Assembly (NCBI GenBank): GCA_947501275.1 | Contig: CANMVD010000002.1 | Span: 372,001 to 436,000 of the forward strand | Source of the DNA: an uncultured Tateyamaria sp. | Lineage (GTDB): Bacteria > Pseudomonadota > Alphaproteobacteria > Rhodobacterales > Rhodobacteraceae | Direction of reading: 5' to 3' | Length of the DNA stretch: 64,000 nt | Shown: positions 46,161-55,787 of the stretch, piece by piece | How positions within the stretch are numbered: position 1 is the first letter of the stretch | Layout of the letters: each line of letters opens with the position of its first letter | Made by a program: the position numbers and the translations under genes | Notes under the pieces: model-generated | Database searches by the model: none | What the model saw: only the letters and a program-made list of their open reading frames with translations | Told to the model about the DNA's origin: nothing

Positions 46161-46808
46161 TCAGTTTGACGCTGTGCGGAACGTATGACGGTAGAAGCGG
46201 TGTACCCCAATGGACGCAGTATGCGTGTAAACGCGGCTCCAGCGGGGGCGCACAGCGGTGGTGTGATAGTGCGTCGCGCCTTTGGTCAGTTCTGGTGCAC
46301 GGCCATCCAGTACCGCGCGGGCGACCTTACTGACGCGTTCATAGGCACGGGGTTCGCCAATACGTTCGGGATTGCCATCGCAGGTGTAGGTGAACTGACA
46401 CTGATACTTCTTGCCAGTGCCTTGGTTGATCACACCACAGACGTTGCCGGGGAAGCGCGCGCTTTTTACACGGTTCATGATCACTTCGGCTACGGCAAAC
46501 TGGCCTTTGACGGTCTCCCCGCGGGCTTCGAAATACAACGCCTCACTCAGGCACCGCCAATGCGCGTTCCCGGCCGCTTTGGGTTGCGCATCCAGCCAAC
46601 TGCGCGAAAACTGCACCGAGCTGCCCGCAACTTGCGTAGGAACCGTTAGCATGGATTGCACACGATCGTCTGACAGAGCTTTCAGTGCGCGGGCCTCTTT
46701 GCCCCACAACGCAGTACCCGTTGCTGTCTCGTTGCCGTCCGCTGCATATGCAGTGCTCCCGGCAACCATCAGCGCAGCCGCAGCCGCCCGCATAAACTTT
46801 CGCATCAT
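46161..46808 (-). CDS. Cell wall hydrolase (SleB/Hydrolase_2 domain)
   Basis: 215 residues. A signal peptide (AAAAALMVAGSTAYA) is followed by a C-terminal SleB-type domain with the catalytic Glu in LSEALYFEARGE, QFAVAEVIMNRV, CQFTYTCDG and THYHTTAVRP. This is a lytic-transglycosylase-like enzyme that cuts peptidoglycan in the periplasm. Several ATGs (46808, 46805, 46793) are possible starts. A near-consensus CtrA box lies about 35 bases upstream. Confidence 0.88.
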   Translation of the reverse strand: MMRKFMRAAAAALMVAGSTAYAADGNETATGTALWGKEARALKALSDDRVQSMLTVPTQVAGSSVQFSRSWLDAQPKAAGNAHWRCLSEALYFEARGETVKGQFAVAEVIMNRVKSARFPGNVCGVINQGTGKKYQCQFTYTCDGNPERIGEPRAYERVSKVARAVLDGRAPELTKGATHYHTTAVRPRWSRVYTHTASIGVHRFYRHTFRTASN

Positions 46809-46841
46809 TACCCCCAGGGTGTTCGTCTGCAGGGCCATTTA

Positions 46842-46857
46842 GTTAAAAAAGCGCTAA
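46842..46857. promoter_or_regulatory. Near-consensus CtrA box upstream of SleB hydrolase
   Basis: On the minus strand TTAG-CGCTTTT-TTAAC matches TTAA-N7-TTAAC with one mismatch in the first half. Spacing is exact. Confidence 0.45.
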
Positions 46858-46956
46858 ACGTCCAGTTTTCCCAACAAAACTGGGGTTTTGGGCGTGGGCT
46901 GGTTGATATCAAGCCATGGTACAGCGCGTCACATTCGGTGGAGCGGGCCGATGACG

Positions 46957-49494
46957 CTACCCGATCTTGTGGCCAATTGCCAATTGTGCGGCAGCAAGTC
47001 GCGCCACGGGTACACGGAAGGGAGAACAGGACACGTAGTCGAATCCAGCGTTCCGGCAGAAGGCAATTGATTCGGGGTTGCCGCCATGTTCACCGCACAT
47101 CGACAACGTAACGTCTGGACGCGCCGCCCGGCCCCGTTCCGAACCGAGTTTCAGCAACTCGCCCACTCCGTCCGTATCCAGAGAATGGAACGGATCTTCT
47201 ACAAAGACCCCTTGGCGCACATAGTCCGACATGAAACGGCCCGCGTCATCTCGGCTAAGCCCATAGGTCATTTGCGTCAGATCATTGGTCCCGAAACTCA
47301 GAAAGCTGCAGTGCTGGGCGATGTCACCGGCACGCAAGGCGGCGCGAGGTGTCTCGACCATCACTCCAAGGCGGTAATTGAAACGCGCACCCTTTTCCGT
47401 GGCCACAGCGGCTGCAATGGCGTCAACCCGGCTGCGCACCAATTCAACCTCACGCTTGGCACTGACCAGTGGGATCATGATTTCCGGCACCACGGATGTG
47501 CCTTGGGCCGATGCTTCTACGGTGGCTTCGAAGATGGCACGCGCCTGCATGTCATAAATTTCGGGAACGGTCACACCAAGGCGTACACCGCGCAACCCCA
47601 ACATGGGGTTGTACTCCATCATCGCCTCGATGCGGCGCGTGACATCTGACAGCGGCAGGTTGAGGGCCTCGGCCAATTCATGTTGGCCATGCCGGTCGTT
47701 AGGCAGGAATTCATGCAAAGGCGGGTCAAACAGGCGAATACAGACCGGTTTGCCTTCCATGATGTGAAACAGCTGGGCAAAGTCGGCACGTTGCATGGGC
47801 AACAAACGTTCCAGCACCGCACGGCGATCATCGCTGGTTTCAGCAAAGATCATCTCGCGCATAACCGTCAGGCGCCCGGCGTCAAAGAACATATGTTCTG
47901 TCCGGCACAACCCGATGCCTTGGGCGTTGAAATTACGGGCAGTCTGGGCGTCCGCAGGGGTGTCGGCATTGGCGCGAATATCGATGTCACGCTCGTCGTC
48001 CGCCCACTCCATCAGCGTGGTAAAGGCGTCATCAAGGGCGGCTTCCAGCATCTCGGGCGCGCCCAACAGTACAGTCCCATTGGTGCCATCGACGGTCACG
48101 ATCTCACCGGCATGAATGTCGCGCCCATCACATGTCGTCAACTTTTCCTTGCGGGTTTGAAAACGCATGTCGCTGATGCCAACAACGCAAGGCAAGCCGA
48201 TGCCGCGCCCTATGACGGCTGCGTGACTGGTCACACCGCCCCGTTCGGTGATGACAGCTTTGGCCGCGTGCATGCCGCGGATGTCTTCGGGCGAAGTTTC
48301 GCGGCGCACAAGGATACAGTCTTCACCACGCGCGGCACTGGCCTGCGCGTCATTTGCGGTAAACACCAGTCGCCCCGTGGCCGCGCCCGGGCTGGCCGCA
48401 ATGCCTGCACCAATCACATCCCGCTTGGCGTGACGGTCAATCTGACGGTGCAGCAATTCAGTCAAAGTGGCAGGTGGCACGCGCATCAGCGCCTCTTGCG
48501 TCGGGATGATACCTTCGCGCGCCAACTCTACCGCAATACGCACAGTGGCACGCGAGGACCGGCTGACGCGCACCCCATCAAGGATGCGCAACGCGCCGTT
48601 CTCAATCGTGAATTCCACCTGCATCTCTTCGCGCAGTTTCTGGCGCATCAGACGGGCGTGTTCGACAAGCTGGGTAAAAGCCTCGGGCACCAGTTCTTCC
48701 AGTGACGGGCCACGCGGATCCCGGGTGATGAACAAACTGGCCGCATCCCCGGACAACGCATCGCGCCCCTGGCTCTGGCGCAGATAGCGGCCGGTGATTT
48801 GCGGCTTGCCCGTCTTGGACGACACAAGCTGAAGCACGCCTGACCCGCTTTCGCCCTGTCCCACCCCGAAAGCCATCTGCTGAATGACAAGGCCAAGCCC
48901 TGCATCTGCAGGCGCGCCCTTGGCCTGACGCAGAAGCCGCGCGGAGGTGCCTTCCCATGCACGCGCCATTGAGCGCAAAACGCCTGCCAGTTGCTCGCCC
49001 CTTGTAGCGGGGAAGTCCGTATCGGTTTCGTCCGCATAGGCTTTGAGCACATTGCGCAACGCGTCGGGCCCCTCGCCCGAAATGTCGTCGAACATATCCG
49101 GGTCAAGCCGGTCCACATGGATCGCATAGCTTTGGACAAAACGGGTAAAGAGTGCCGATGCGGCTTCCTCGCCCAGTGTCTTGCACAACACGTCATGGCG
49201 GGCGGCATTCATACCGATGTTCAGAATGGCCGAGGGCCCGCCCCAATCGGGGTCTTCCGACGACGGGCGCACACATAACAGCGAATCCTGAGGAAACTGC
49301 TTCAGCACGGCGTCGATGTCAGGCAAGTGACCATTGGCAATCGAATGAACAGCATCAAAAGACAGAGCGACGGTGCTGGGTACAGGCAGGTCCAGGCGCA
49401 CCAGACGCTGAAGGCATTTTGCACGCCCCCCATGGGTCGCGGTGGCGATGGGCGCTGTGGCGGTCACCAGAGTTGTGTTTGGATTATTCTGCAC
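46957..49494 (-). CDS. ppdK: Pyruvate, phosphate dikinase
   Basis: 845 residues. An N-terminal nucleotide-binding part (CVRPSSEDPDWGGPSAILNI) is followed by the swivelling phospho-His domain (TERGGVTSHAAVIGRG) and the PEP-binding barrel ending in CGEHGGNP with the catalytic Cys. It interconverts pyruvate/ATP/Pi and PEP/AMP/PPi. GTG at 49494 is taken as the start because GGAAGGAAC precedes it; ATG 49524 is the alternative. Confidence 0.94.
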   Translation of the reverse strand: MQNNPNTTLVTATAPIATATHGGRAKCLQRLVRLDLPVPSTVALSFDAVHSIANGHLPDIDAVLKQFPQDSLLCVRPSSEDPDWGGPSAILNIGMNAARHDVLCKTLGEEAASALFTRFVQSYAIHVDRLDPDMFDDISGEGPDALRNVLKAYADETDTDFPATRGEQLAGVLRSMARAWEGTSARLLRQAKGAPADAGLGLVIQQMAFGVGQGESGSGVLQLVSSKTGKPQITGRYLRQSQGRDALSGDAASLFITRDPRGPSLEELVPEAFTQLVEHARLMRQKLREEMQVEFTIENGALRILDGVRVSRSSRATVRIAVELAREGIIPTQEALMRVPPATLTELLHRQIDRHAKRDVIGAGIAASPGAATGRLVFTANDAQASAARGEDCILVRRETSPEDIRGMHAAKAVITERGGVTSHAAVIGRGIGLPCVVGISDMRFQTRKEKLTTCDGRDIHAGEIVTVDGTNGTVLLGAPEMLEAALDDAFTTLMEWADDERDIDIRANADTPADAQTARNFNAQGIGLCRTEHMFFDAGRLTVMREMIFAETSDDRRAVLERLLPMQRADFAQLFHIMEGKPVCIRLFDPPLHEFLPNDRHGQHELAEALNLPLSDVTRRIEAMMEYNPMLGLRGVRLGVTVPEIYDMQARAIFEATVEASAQGTSVVPEIMIPLVSAKREVELVRSRVDAIAAAVATEKGARFNYRLGVMVETPRAALRAGDIAQHCSFLSFGTNDLTQMTYGLSRDDAGRFMSDYVRQGVFVEDPFHSLDTDGVGELLKLGSERGRAARPDVTLSMCGEHGGNPESIAFCRNAGFDYVSCSPFRVPVARLAAAQLAIGHKIG

Positions 49495-49634
49495 TGCAGC
49501 ACCGTTCCTTCCGTGCCGCAGCATAGACAGTCGCGTTCACTTGACAAGCCCGCAGTTGGAGCCCGTGGCGTCAGCACGGCCACAGCCCCTTTGGCGGCAA
49601 ATGCACGATCAGGCAGGCCCGTGCATCAAGGCTT

Positions 49635-49662
49635 TGCCCCCGGGTTTTTTGAACAGAGAAGA
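49635..49662 (+). repeat. Intergenic repeat, copy E
   Basis: GCCCCCGGGTTTTTTGAACA followed by GAGAAGA is almost the same as copy D. It abuts the glyS stop but is oriented opposite to glyS and ppdK, so its T-run would not terminate either one. Confidence 0.7.
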
Positions 49663-51909
49663 TCAGCCTTCGATTTTGGTGAGGTCAGCGACAGACAGGC
49701 ACAAGGTACGGATCCGGCTGAGCAGGTTCAGGCGATTGCGTCGGATGGTCTGGTTGTCCGCATTGATCTGGACCGCCTCAAAGAAGGCATCAATCGGCGT
49801 GCGCAACTTGGCCATGGCAGACATTGCAATGGTAAAGTCCTGTGTCTCCATCGCCGGAGCGATCTTGGCTTCGGCTTCGTCGAGCGCTGCGAAGAGAGTG
49901 CGCTCCTCGTCCGTCTCTGCAAATTTGACGTCCGCGCCGTAGGAATATTCCACCCCGTCCGCATCTTCGGCCTGTGTGAGGATATTGTTGGCGCGCTTGA
50001 ATCCCTGGATGAGGTTTTCACCGTCGTCTGTGGACAGTGATTCGTTGAGCGCCTTGGCGCGCTTTACCAAGAGTGTCAGGTCGTCGTTGTTTGGCGTCGC
50101 AACGGCAGGTGCGCCATCAGGTATACTGATACACGCGTCGATGATGTCGTGGCGGATGCCTTGATCGCGCAGGTAGACTTTGAGGCGGTCGTGGAAGAAG
50201 GTGAGGAGGTCGATTGATTTAGCTTCGCTGTCTTTGAGCGTGGCCCCAGTCACATAATGGTCATAGCGTTGCTGAAAAGCCGAATTCCGAAACTGTCCGG
50301 CGAGTTCGGGATCAACCTGCTCAACCAACTTTGACACTTCATCCGTTGAATACTTCTTAGACGTAAATTCGATATGTACGTTGGTCCGTGCCAAACGCAT
50401 GAAAATCCACTGTCCAAGTGGAACGCGCACGCGATTCTCCAACACCAACCGAATAACACCCAAAGCCGCCCGCCGCAGCGCAAAAGGATCCTTGGACCCT
50501 GTCGGCTTTTCATCAATCGCCCAGAAGCCTGTCAGCGTGTCGAGCTTGTCCGCCAGCGCCACCGCCACCGACACTGGCGCTGTGGGCACGTCATCGGACG
50601 GACCGAGCGGTGAATAGTGTTCTTGGGCGGCCGCAGCAATCGCATCGTCCCGACCAGACGCCGCGATGTAATACCGCCCCATAAGCCCTTGAAGTTCCGG
50701 GAATTCATAGACCATCTCGGAACTCAGATCGGCCTTGGCCAACCGCGCGGCTTCCTCGGCCTGATCGGGGTCAGCACCGACCACAGAGGCCAGTTCGCGG
50801 GCTAAGGCAGCGATGCGCTCAATCCGGTCAGCCTGCGAGCCCAGTTTGTTGTGGAACGTCACGTTCTCAAGGGCTTGCGTCCAGACGCTCATGTCATCCT
50901 TGGCGACCCGCAGATCATTCTCCCAGAAGAATTTGGCATCCGCCAAACGTGCGCTGAGTACCTTTTCGTTGCCAGCAAGGATGGTTGCACCCTGATCGGC
51001 GGTCTCGCGGTTGGCCACGGTGACGAAACGCTCAATCCGGCCTGTCTTGGTACTGCGCACCGAGAAGAACTTTTGGTGTTCTTTCATCGAGGTTTGCAAC
51101 ACCTCAGGGGGCAATTCCAGAAAGTCGTCCCCAATGCGGCCCATCAGCACCACGGGCCACTCGACGAGTCCCGCAACTTCGGCCAGCAGGCCCGCATCTT
51201 CGACAACCTCAAGACCGGACGCAAAGGCCATGTTGGTGGCGTCATTCCAAATCGCCTCGGCGCGCTCTGCCGGGTCCAGCACTACATGGGCGCGCTTGAG
51301 CTTTACGCTGTAATCCTCGAAAGACGTTACAGAAAATGGATCAGGCGCCATGAAGCGGTGACCACGTGTGACGTCACCCGAGGCAATACCATCCACGTCG
51401 AGCGGCACAACGGAATGCCCGGCCTCGTCCGCGAGAATGCACAGGATCGACTGCAACGGCCGCACCCATTTTAGCGCACCGCCGCCCCACCGCATAGACT
51501 TGGGCCATGGGAACGTGCGCACAGTGTTTTCGAGCACCTCGGCAATGATGTCTGCCGCAGGACGGCCCGGCTTTTCGATCACAGCAAACAGCACGTTGCC
51601 TTTGGGCGTTTCACGTTCCTCGACCTGATCGCGGCTGAGGCCTGCGCCGCGCAGGAACCCTTCGATCGCCTTTTCGGGCGCGTCTGCCTTGGGGCCTTTG
51701 CGCTCTTCGCGGGTTGTGGGACTTTCGCCCAACAGACCTTCGACGGTTAGCACCAACCGGCGTGGGGTCGAAAAGGCCGCAGCCGAGGCATAGGTCAGAC
51801 CCGCCTCAACCAGCCCGTTTGTCACCAGCTTTTGCAAATCCTCGCTGGCGCGCTTTTGCATGCGCGCGGGGATTTCCTCGGAAAAGAGTTCAATCAAAAG
51901 GTCAGGCAT
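49663..51909 (-). CDS. glyS: Glycyl-tRNA synthetase beta subunit
   Basis: 748 residues. The N-terminal PDLLIELFSEEIPARM and LRWGG-type region (SMRWGGGALKWVRPLQSIL), HD-like middle part (KADLSSEMVYEFPELQGLMG) and C-terminal DALR anticodon domain match the beta chain of the alpha2-beta2 enzyme. The start overlaps the preceding stop by one base (TAATG). Confidence 0.97.
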   Translation of the reverse strand: MPDLLIELFSEEIPARMQKRASEDLQKLVTNGLVEAGLTYASAAAFSTPRRLVLTVEGLLGESPTTREERKGPKADAPEKAIEGFLRGAGLSRDQVEERETPKGNVLFAVIEKPGRPAADIIAEVLENTVRTFPWPKSMRWGGGALKWVRPLQSILCILADEAGHSVVPLDVDGIASGDVTRGHRFMAPDPFSVTSFEDYSVKLKRAHVVLDPAERAEAIWNDATNMAFASGLEVVEDAGLLAEVAGLVEWPVVLMGRIGDDFLELPPEVLQTSMKEHQKFFSVRSTKTGRIERFVTVANRETADQGATILAGNEKVLSARLADAKFFWENDLRVAKDDMSVWTQALENVTFHNKLGSQADRIERIAALARELASVVGADPDQAEEAARLAKADLSSEMVYEFPELQGLMGRYYIAASGRDDAIAAAAQEHYSPLGPSDDVPTAPVSVAVALADKLDTLTGFWAIDEKPTGSKDPFALRRAALGVIRLVLENRVRVPLGQWIFMRLARTNVHIEFTSKKYSTDEVSKLVEQVDPELAGQFRNSAFQQRYDHYVTGATLKDSEAKSIDLLTFFHDRLKVYLRDQGIRHDIIDACISIPDGAPAVATPNNDDLTLLVKRAKALNESLSTDDGENLIQGFKRANNILTQAEDADGVEYSYGADVKFAETDEERTLFAALDEAEAKIAPAMETQDFTIAMSAMAKLRTPIDAFFEAVQINADNQTIRRNRLNLLSRIRTLCLSVADLTKIEG

Positions 51910-52424
51910 TACTCAGTATCCCGTCTGGGGCATTCTTCGCCCACGATGGTCCCGTCATAGGCTTTTTCGCCGCAATCATTGAGCTCGTGCCACACATAGC
52001 CGCGCCCGTCATCAGTGATGGCAACCACACGATCAACGCCAAAGTCGATGTTCTTTTCGCTCAGGAACAACAGCGCCGTGCCCGCGTTCAACTCAGCGCC
52101 AATCGCCTCGGCGTCAAAACAGTCAAACCAGCCCGGCGCGTTGCGTGGCGCGGCCCCGTCCAGTCCGACATAGGTTTCGCTCAGCAGGGACAGGGACAAT
52201 TCGGTTGTAAAACACGCCCGATACCGGATGGGCGAGCTATCGGCATCGATCGCTTCGAAATTGTCAAACGGGATCGGTTCGGGCTCATCCGAAACAACAG
52301 AGACCAGCTGAACCTCGCCCGCCTCGACGGTTTCGTAAAAGCCGTAGACCTGCAGATAGTACAGTGCCGCGCCCGCGATGATGCCACTTAACACGATGAC
52401 ACTCCCGATGATTTTGCCGTTCAT
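51909..52424 (-). CDS. Small membrane-anchored protein between glyQ and glyS (DUF6446-like)
   Basis: 171 residues. One N-terminal transmembrane segment ([20 protein letters not shown]) then a soluble domain with [27 protein letters not shown] and three or four cysteines (RACF, WFDCF, NDCGEK, GEECP). It resembles an uncharacterised family found at this locus in Rhodobacterales. ATGA overlap with glyQ and TAATG overlap with glyS show tight translational coupling. Function unknown. Confidence 0.8.
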   Translation of the reverse strand: MNGKIIGSVIVLSGIIAGAALYYLQVYGFYETVEAGEVQLVSVVSDEPEPIPFDNFEAIDADSSPIRYRACFTTELSLSLLSETYVGLDGAAPRNAPGWFDCFDAEAIGAELNAGTALLFLSEKNIDFGVDRVVAITDDGRGYVWHELNDCGEKAYDGTIVGEECPRRDTE

Positions 52425-53362
52425 GCCGATGCCTCGGGGCTCCAGCCCCCTGCCCGCGTCTGCACAAACGCATCCGCGCACTGTTTGGCCAAGGCACGCA
52501 CCCGCCCGATATAGGCCTGCCGTTCAGTGACCGAGATCACGCCGCGCGCGTCCAGCAGATTGAACATGTGCGAGGCTTTGATGCATTGGTCATAGGCCGG
52601 ATGGGCCATGACGATACGCTTGCCCGTTTTTGGGTCCTCTGCCGCCAGCGACAGGATCTTCTGGCACTCGGCTTCGGCCTCTTCGAACTGGCGCAACAGC
52701 ACATCCGTGTTGGCCACGTCGAAATTCCAACGGGCATATTCCTCTTCGGTCTGTTTGAAGATGTCGCCGTAAGACAGCGCGATCCCGGCATCGGGGTCGT
52801 TGAACGGCATGTCCATCACGTGATCAACGCCCAGCACATACATCGCCAGACGTTCCAGCCCATAGGTCAATTCGCCCGAAACCGGGTGGCAATCATGCCC
52901 GCCAACCTGTTGAAAATACGTGAATTGTGACACTTCCATGCCGTCACACCACACTTCCCAGCCAAGGCCCCACGCCCCCAGTGTCGGGCTTTCCCAGTCG
53001 TCCTCCACAAAGCGGATGTCGTGCAGCGCCATGTCGATCCCGATCGCTTCCAGCGAGCCGAGGTAAAGCTCTTGCAGATCCGGGGGCGAGGGTTTGATCA
53101 GCACCTGATACTGGTAGTAGTGCTGCAACCGATTGGGGTTCTCGCCATAGCGACCGTCCGTGGGACGCCGCGAGGGTTGCACATAGGCGGCTGACCACGG
53201 GTTTGTCCCGAGCGAGCGCAGCGTTGTAGCCGGGTGGAACGTGCCCGCACCCACTTCCATGTCGTAGGGCTGCAAAACAGCGCAGCCCTTTCCAGCCCAA
53301 TAGGTCTGAAGCCGCAGGATAATCTCCTGAAACGAGCGGGGCGTCTGGGGTGTGTCGGACAT
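52421..53362 (-). CDS. glyQ: Glycyl-tRNA synthetase alpha subunit
   Basis: 313 residues. Class II catalytic core: [55 protein letters not shown] and the [12 protein letters not shown] motif 3 region. It activates glycine for tRNA-Gly. First gene of glyQ-(small protein)-glyS. Confidence 0.97.
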   Translation of the reverse strand: MSDTPQTPRSFQEIILRLQTYWAGKGCAVLQPYDMEVGAGTFHPATTLRSLGTNPWSAAYVQPSRRPTDGRYGENPNRLQHYYQYQVLIKPSPPDLQELYLGSLEAIGIDMALHDIRFVEDDWESPTLGAWGLGWEVWCDGMEVSQFTYFQQVGGHDCHPVSGELTYGLERLAMYVLGVDHVMDMPFNDPDAGIALSYGDIFKQTEEEYARWNFDVANTDVLLRQFEEAEAECQKILSLAAEDPKTGKRIVMAHPAYDQCIKASHMFNLLDARGVISVTERQAYIGRVRALAKQCADAFVQTRAGGWSPEASA

Positions 53363-53543
53363 GGGGCGCAGGCCTTGTGGGTAATCTTGGGATGCGCGCC
53401 TTTCCTACGGGGGCCGTCCCGGATGGTCAATTGCGCGCGAGGTCGCTTTTTGCGCGCTTTCCCCCATTTTCAACCGGGCGGATTCCTGCTTATCTATGCG
53501 CCAAAGATATCAGAGCCTTTGGGCCGGTTACGGGGATGTGGTG

Positions 53544-55325
53544 GTGATAGTGAAACGGGTTGTGGTGGCGTGGCTGTTTGTCCTGAGCCTGACGGGACAC
53601 GCATGGGCGCAGGCCGAGGCCGTCTGGGTACAGGTAGAAGCGCAGCCCAACCTTGCCGACGCGACAGCGCGCGCGCAGGTCTATGCGGCTGATTTACCGG
53701 ATGTTAACGGATTTGCCTTGGGTGGCGGCTGGTATGGCATCGCCCTGGGGCCATACGCGCGTGCGGATGCGGAACAGGTCTTGCGCGTGTACCGCGCCGA
53801 AGGTGTGATCCCGCGCGACAGCTACATCTCGCTCTCGACCAGTTTTCGCCAGCAATTTTGGCCTATCGGAGCCAACGTCCTGAACCTCGGTGTCGTGGCG
53901 CCCCCGACAGCCGTTGTGCCAGAGGCAGACGAGACAGTGCCCGTGCCGGAGGCAGAAGAAGCAGTGTCCGCACCGGAGACGCCTGTTGTCGCCGCCCCTC
54001 CTGTGCCTGATGAGACACCGGGGGAAGCGCAGCGCAGCGAACGCTTGCTGACACGCGCCGAACGTGAAGAGTTGCAGATTGCACTGCAATGGGCCGGCAC
54101 CTATGGCGGCGCAATTGACGGCGCATTCGGGCGCGGGACGCGCAACTCCATGGCCCTGTGGCAAGAGCAGAAGGGTTTTGAGGTCACCGGCATCCTGACG
54201 ACCCTGCAACGGGCGGCCCTGCTCAAGGACTACAACTCTGTCTTGGATGATCTGCGCCTCGAAACGGTGCGCGACGACACCGCTGGCATCGAAATGGTGC
54301 TGCCAACAGCCGCTGTCAGCTTTGACAAATACGAATACCCCTTTGCCCATTACACGCAATCCGGCGACATCCCGGCCACGGTTCTGTTGATCTCTCAAGC
54401 CGGGGATCAAACCACGTTGTTTGGTCTTTATGATATCATGCAGACGCTGGACATCGTGCCGCTGGATGGCGCGCGCAGTCGTCGCGAGCGGTCCTTTTCG
54501 CTGATCGGCGAGGACGCGACCCGCATCTCGGAAACCCGTGTGTCTTTGCAGGATGGTCAGATCAAGGGGTTCACGCTGGTCTGGCCCGCCGGAGATGAAG
54601 AGCGCCGTACACGGCTGATCGAAGAGATGGACAAGAGCCTTGTGCGCCTTGCTGGCGTCATCCCGCCCGAGGCGGGCGCGGAAGAGCAGGCGATTGATCT
54701 GGTGGCTGGCCTGTCGGTGCGCAAGCCGCGCCTGTCACGCTCAGGCTTTTTTGTGGACAGCCAGGGCACGGTTGTGACGACCACCGAAGCCGTGGACAGC
54801 TGTACGCGCATCACCATAGACGGCGAGATGGAGGCACAGGTGGCCACCGCCGACACGACCAAAGGCGTCGCAGTCCTGACCCCGGAGGAAGCGCTGGCAC
54901 CGCTGGCCGTGGCCCGTTTCAGCGCCTCTGCGCCGCGGCTGACATCCGAAGTGGCGGCCTCTGGCTACAGCTACGAAGGCGTGCTGGGCGCGCCCTCCAT
55001 GACCTTTGGCACCCTGAGCGATTTGCGGGGCCTGAACGGAGAATCCGGCCTGGCGCGGCTGGCGCTCAATACACTGCCGGGGGACGCAGGTGGTCCTGTG
55101 CTTGATTCTGGGGGCGGCGTGCTCGGGATGCTGTTGCCCGCGCCTGACACAGGGCGGGCCCTGCCCGATGGTGTGCAGTTTGCGCTGGACCGCGAAACCG
55201 TGCAGGACGTTCTGGCCGAGGCCGGTCTGGCAGGTGCCAACACCAATTCCGGACAGGCCATCAACCCGGTTGATCTGACCGCTGCGGCCACCGGCATGAC
55301 GGTTCTGGTCAGTTGCTGGGACTGA
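53544..55325 (+). CDS. SPOR / peptidoglycan-binding / trypsin-fold protein without catalytic triad
   Basis: 593 residues. Signal peptide (VKRVVVAWLFVLSLTGHAWA), SPOR-like region (VWVQVEAQPNLADATARAQV, WYGIALGPYARADAEQVL), acidic linker, PG_binding_1 domain (ALQWAGTYGGAIDGAFGRGT), a beta-rich middle, then a trypsin-like fold from about 395. The His site reads VVTTTEAV (about 411-417) instead of TNxHV, the Asp site reads KGVAVL, and the Ser site reads GDAGGPV (Ala near 515). It should be a periplasmic binding protein rather than a protease. The start is one of four GTGs (53538-53550); 53544 has GGGGA at best spacing. Confidence 0.82.
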   Translation: MIVKRVVVAWLFVLSLTGHAWAQAEAVWVQVEAQPNLADATARAQVYAADLPDVNGFALGGGWYGIALGPYARADAEQVLRVYRAEGVIPRDSYISLSTSFRQQFWPIGANVLNLGVVAPPTAVVPEADETVPVPEAEEAVSAPETPVVAAPPVPDETPGEAQRSERLLTRAEREELQIALQWAGTYGGAIDGAFGRGTRNSMALWQEQKGFEVTGILTTLQRAALLKDYNSVLDDLRLETVRDDTAGIEMVLPTAAVSFDKYEYPFAHYTQSGDIPATVLLISQAGDQTTLFGLYDIMQTLDIVPLDGARSRRERSFSLIGEDATRISETRVSLQDGQIKGFTLVWPAGDEERRTRLIEEMDKSLVRLAGVIPPEAGAEEQAIDLVAGLSVRKPRLSRSGFFVDSQGTVVTTTEAVDSCTRITIDGEMEAQVATADTTKGVAVLTPEEALAPLAVARFSASAPRLTSEVAASGYSYEGVLGAPSMTFGTLSDLRGLNGESGLARLALNTLPGDAGGPVLDSGGGVLGMLLPAPDTGRALPDGVQFALDRETVQDVLAEAGLAGANTNSGQAINPVDLTAAATGMTVLVSCWD

Positions 55326-55370
55326 CCCGCGGCCATTTTTGTAAACTTGTATGAACACCGATCCGCGCTG

Positions 55371-55386
55371 TTAGGCACGCGTTAAC
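55371..55386. promoter_or_regulatory. Near-consensus CtrA box upstream of small secreted protein
   Basis: TTAG-GCACGCG-TTAAC has exact N7 spacing and one mismatch, with the same TTAG half as the box at 46842. It lies 69 bases before the start of the small secreted protein gene. Confidence 0.45.
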
Positions 55387-55455
55387 GGACACTGCGTCAT
55401 GGTGTATCCAAGGCGTGGGGGCGCTGACAGTATTTATCAGTGATCGGAGTGTGTC

Positions 55456-55722
55456 ATGTTCAATTCCCTTATCAAAGCAACGGCCCTGGCGGCTGCCATG
55501 AGTGTTCCAGCATTGGCCGCTTCGGCCAGCGTCGCGACACCACCCCTGGGCCATCAGGGCCAGTGGTGGACCAACCCGGCTGGCTGCCAATACAGCCGTG
55601 CGGGACGGCCCGGTGAAACCATGTGGTTCCTGATCGTCAACACATCCCAGCCAGGCTGCCCGACATATATCAAGGGCTACAGCATGGACGGCGTCTACAA
55701 GGCACACGGCCCCAAGAACTGA
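55456..55722 (+). CDS. Small secreted protein of unknown function
   Basis: 88 residues. A signal peptide (cleavage near ALAASA) leaves about 65 residues rich in Gly, Trp and Pro, with two cysteines (NPAGCQYS and QPGCPTY) that could form a disulfide. No family recognised. GTG-to-ATG start 55456 is preceded by GGAGTG. Confidence 0.7.
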   Translation: MFNSLIKATALAAAMSVPALAASASVATPPLGHQGQWWTNPAGCQYSRAGRPGETMWFLIVNTSQPGCPTYIKGYSMDGVYKAHGPKN

Positions 55723-55729
55723 GAACGCA

Positions 55730-55750
55730 AGGCGCACGTCAGGTGCGCCT
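55730..55750. terminator. Hairpin between convergent genes
   Basis: AGGCGCA at 55730-55736 and TGCGCCT at 55744-55750 pair with a 7-base loop, 7 bases after the small secreted protein stop. There is no T-run, so it is a probable but unproven terminator. Confidence 0.5.
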
Positions 55751-55787
55751 CACGCGCGGCGGAGCACGCGTCCGCCCGGCACATGGG

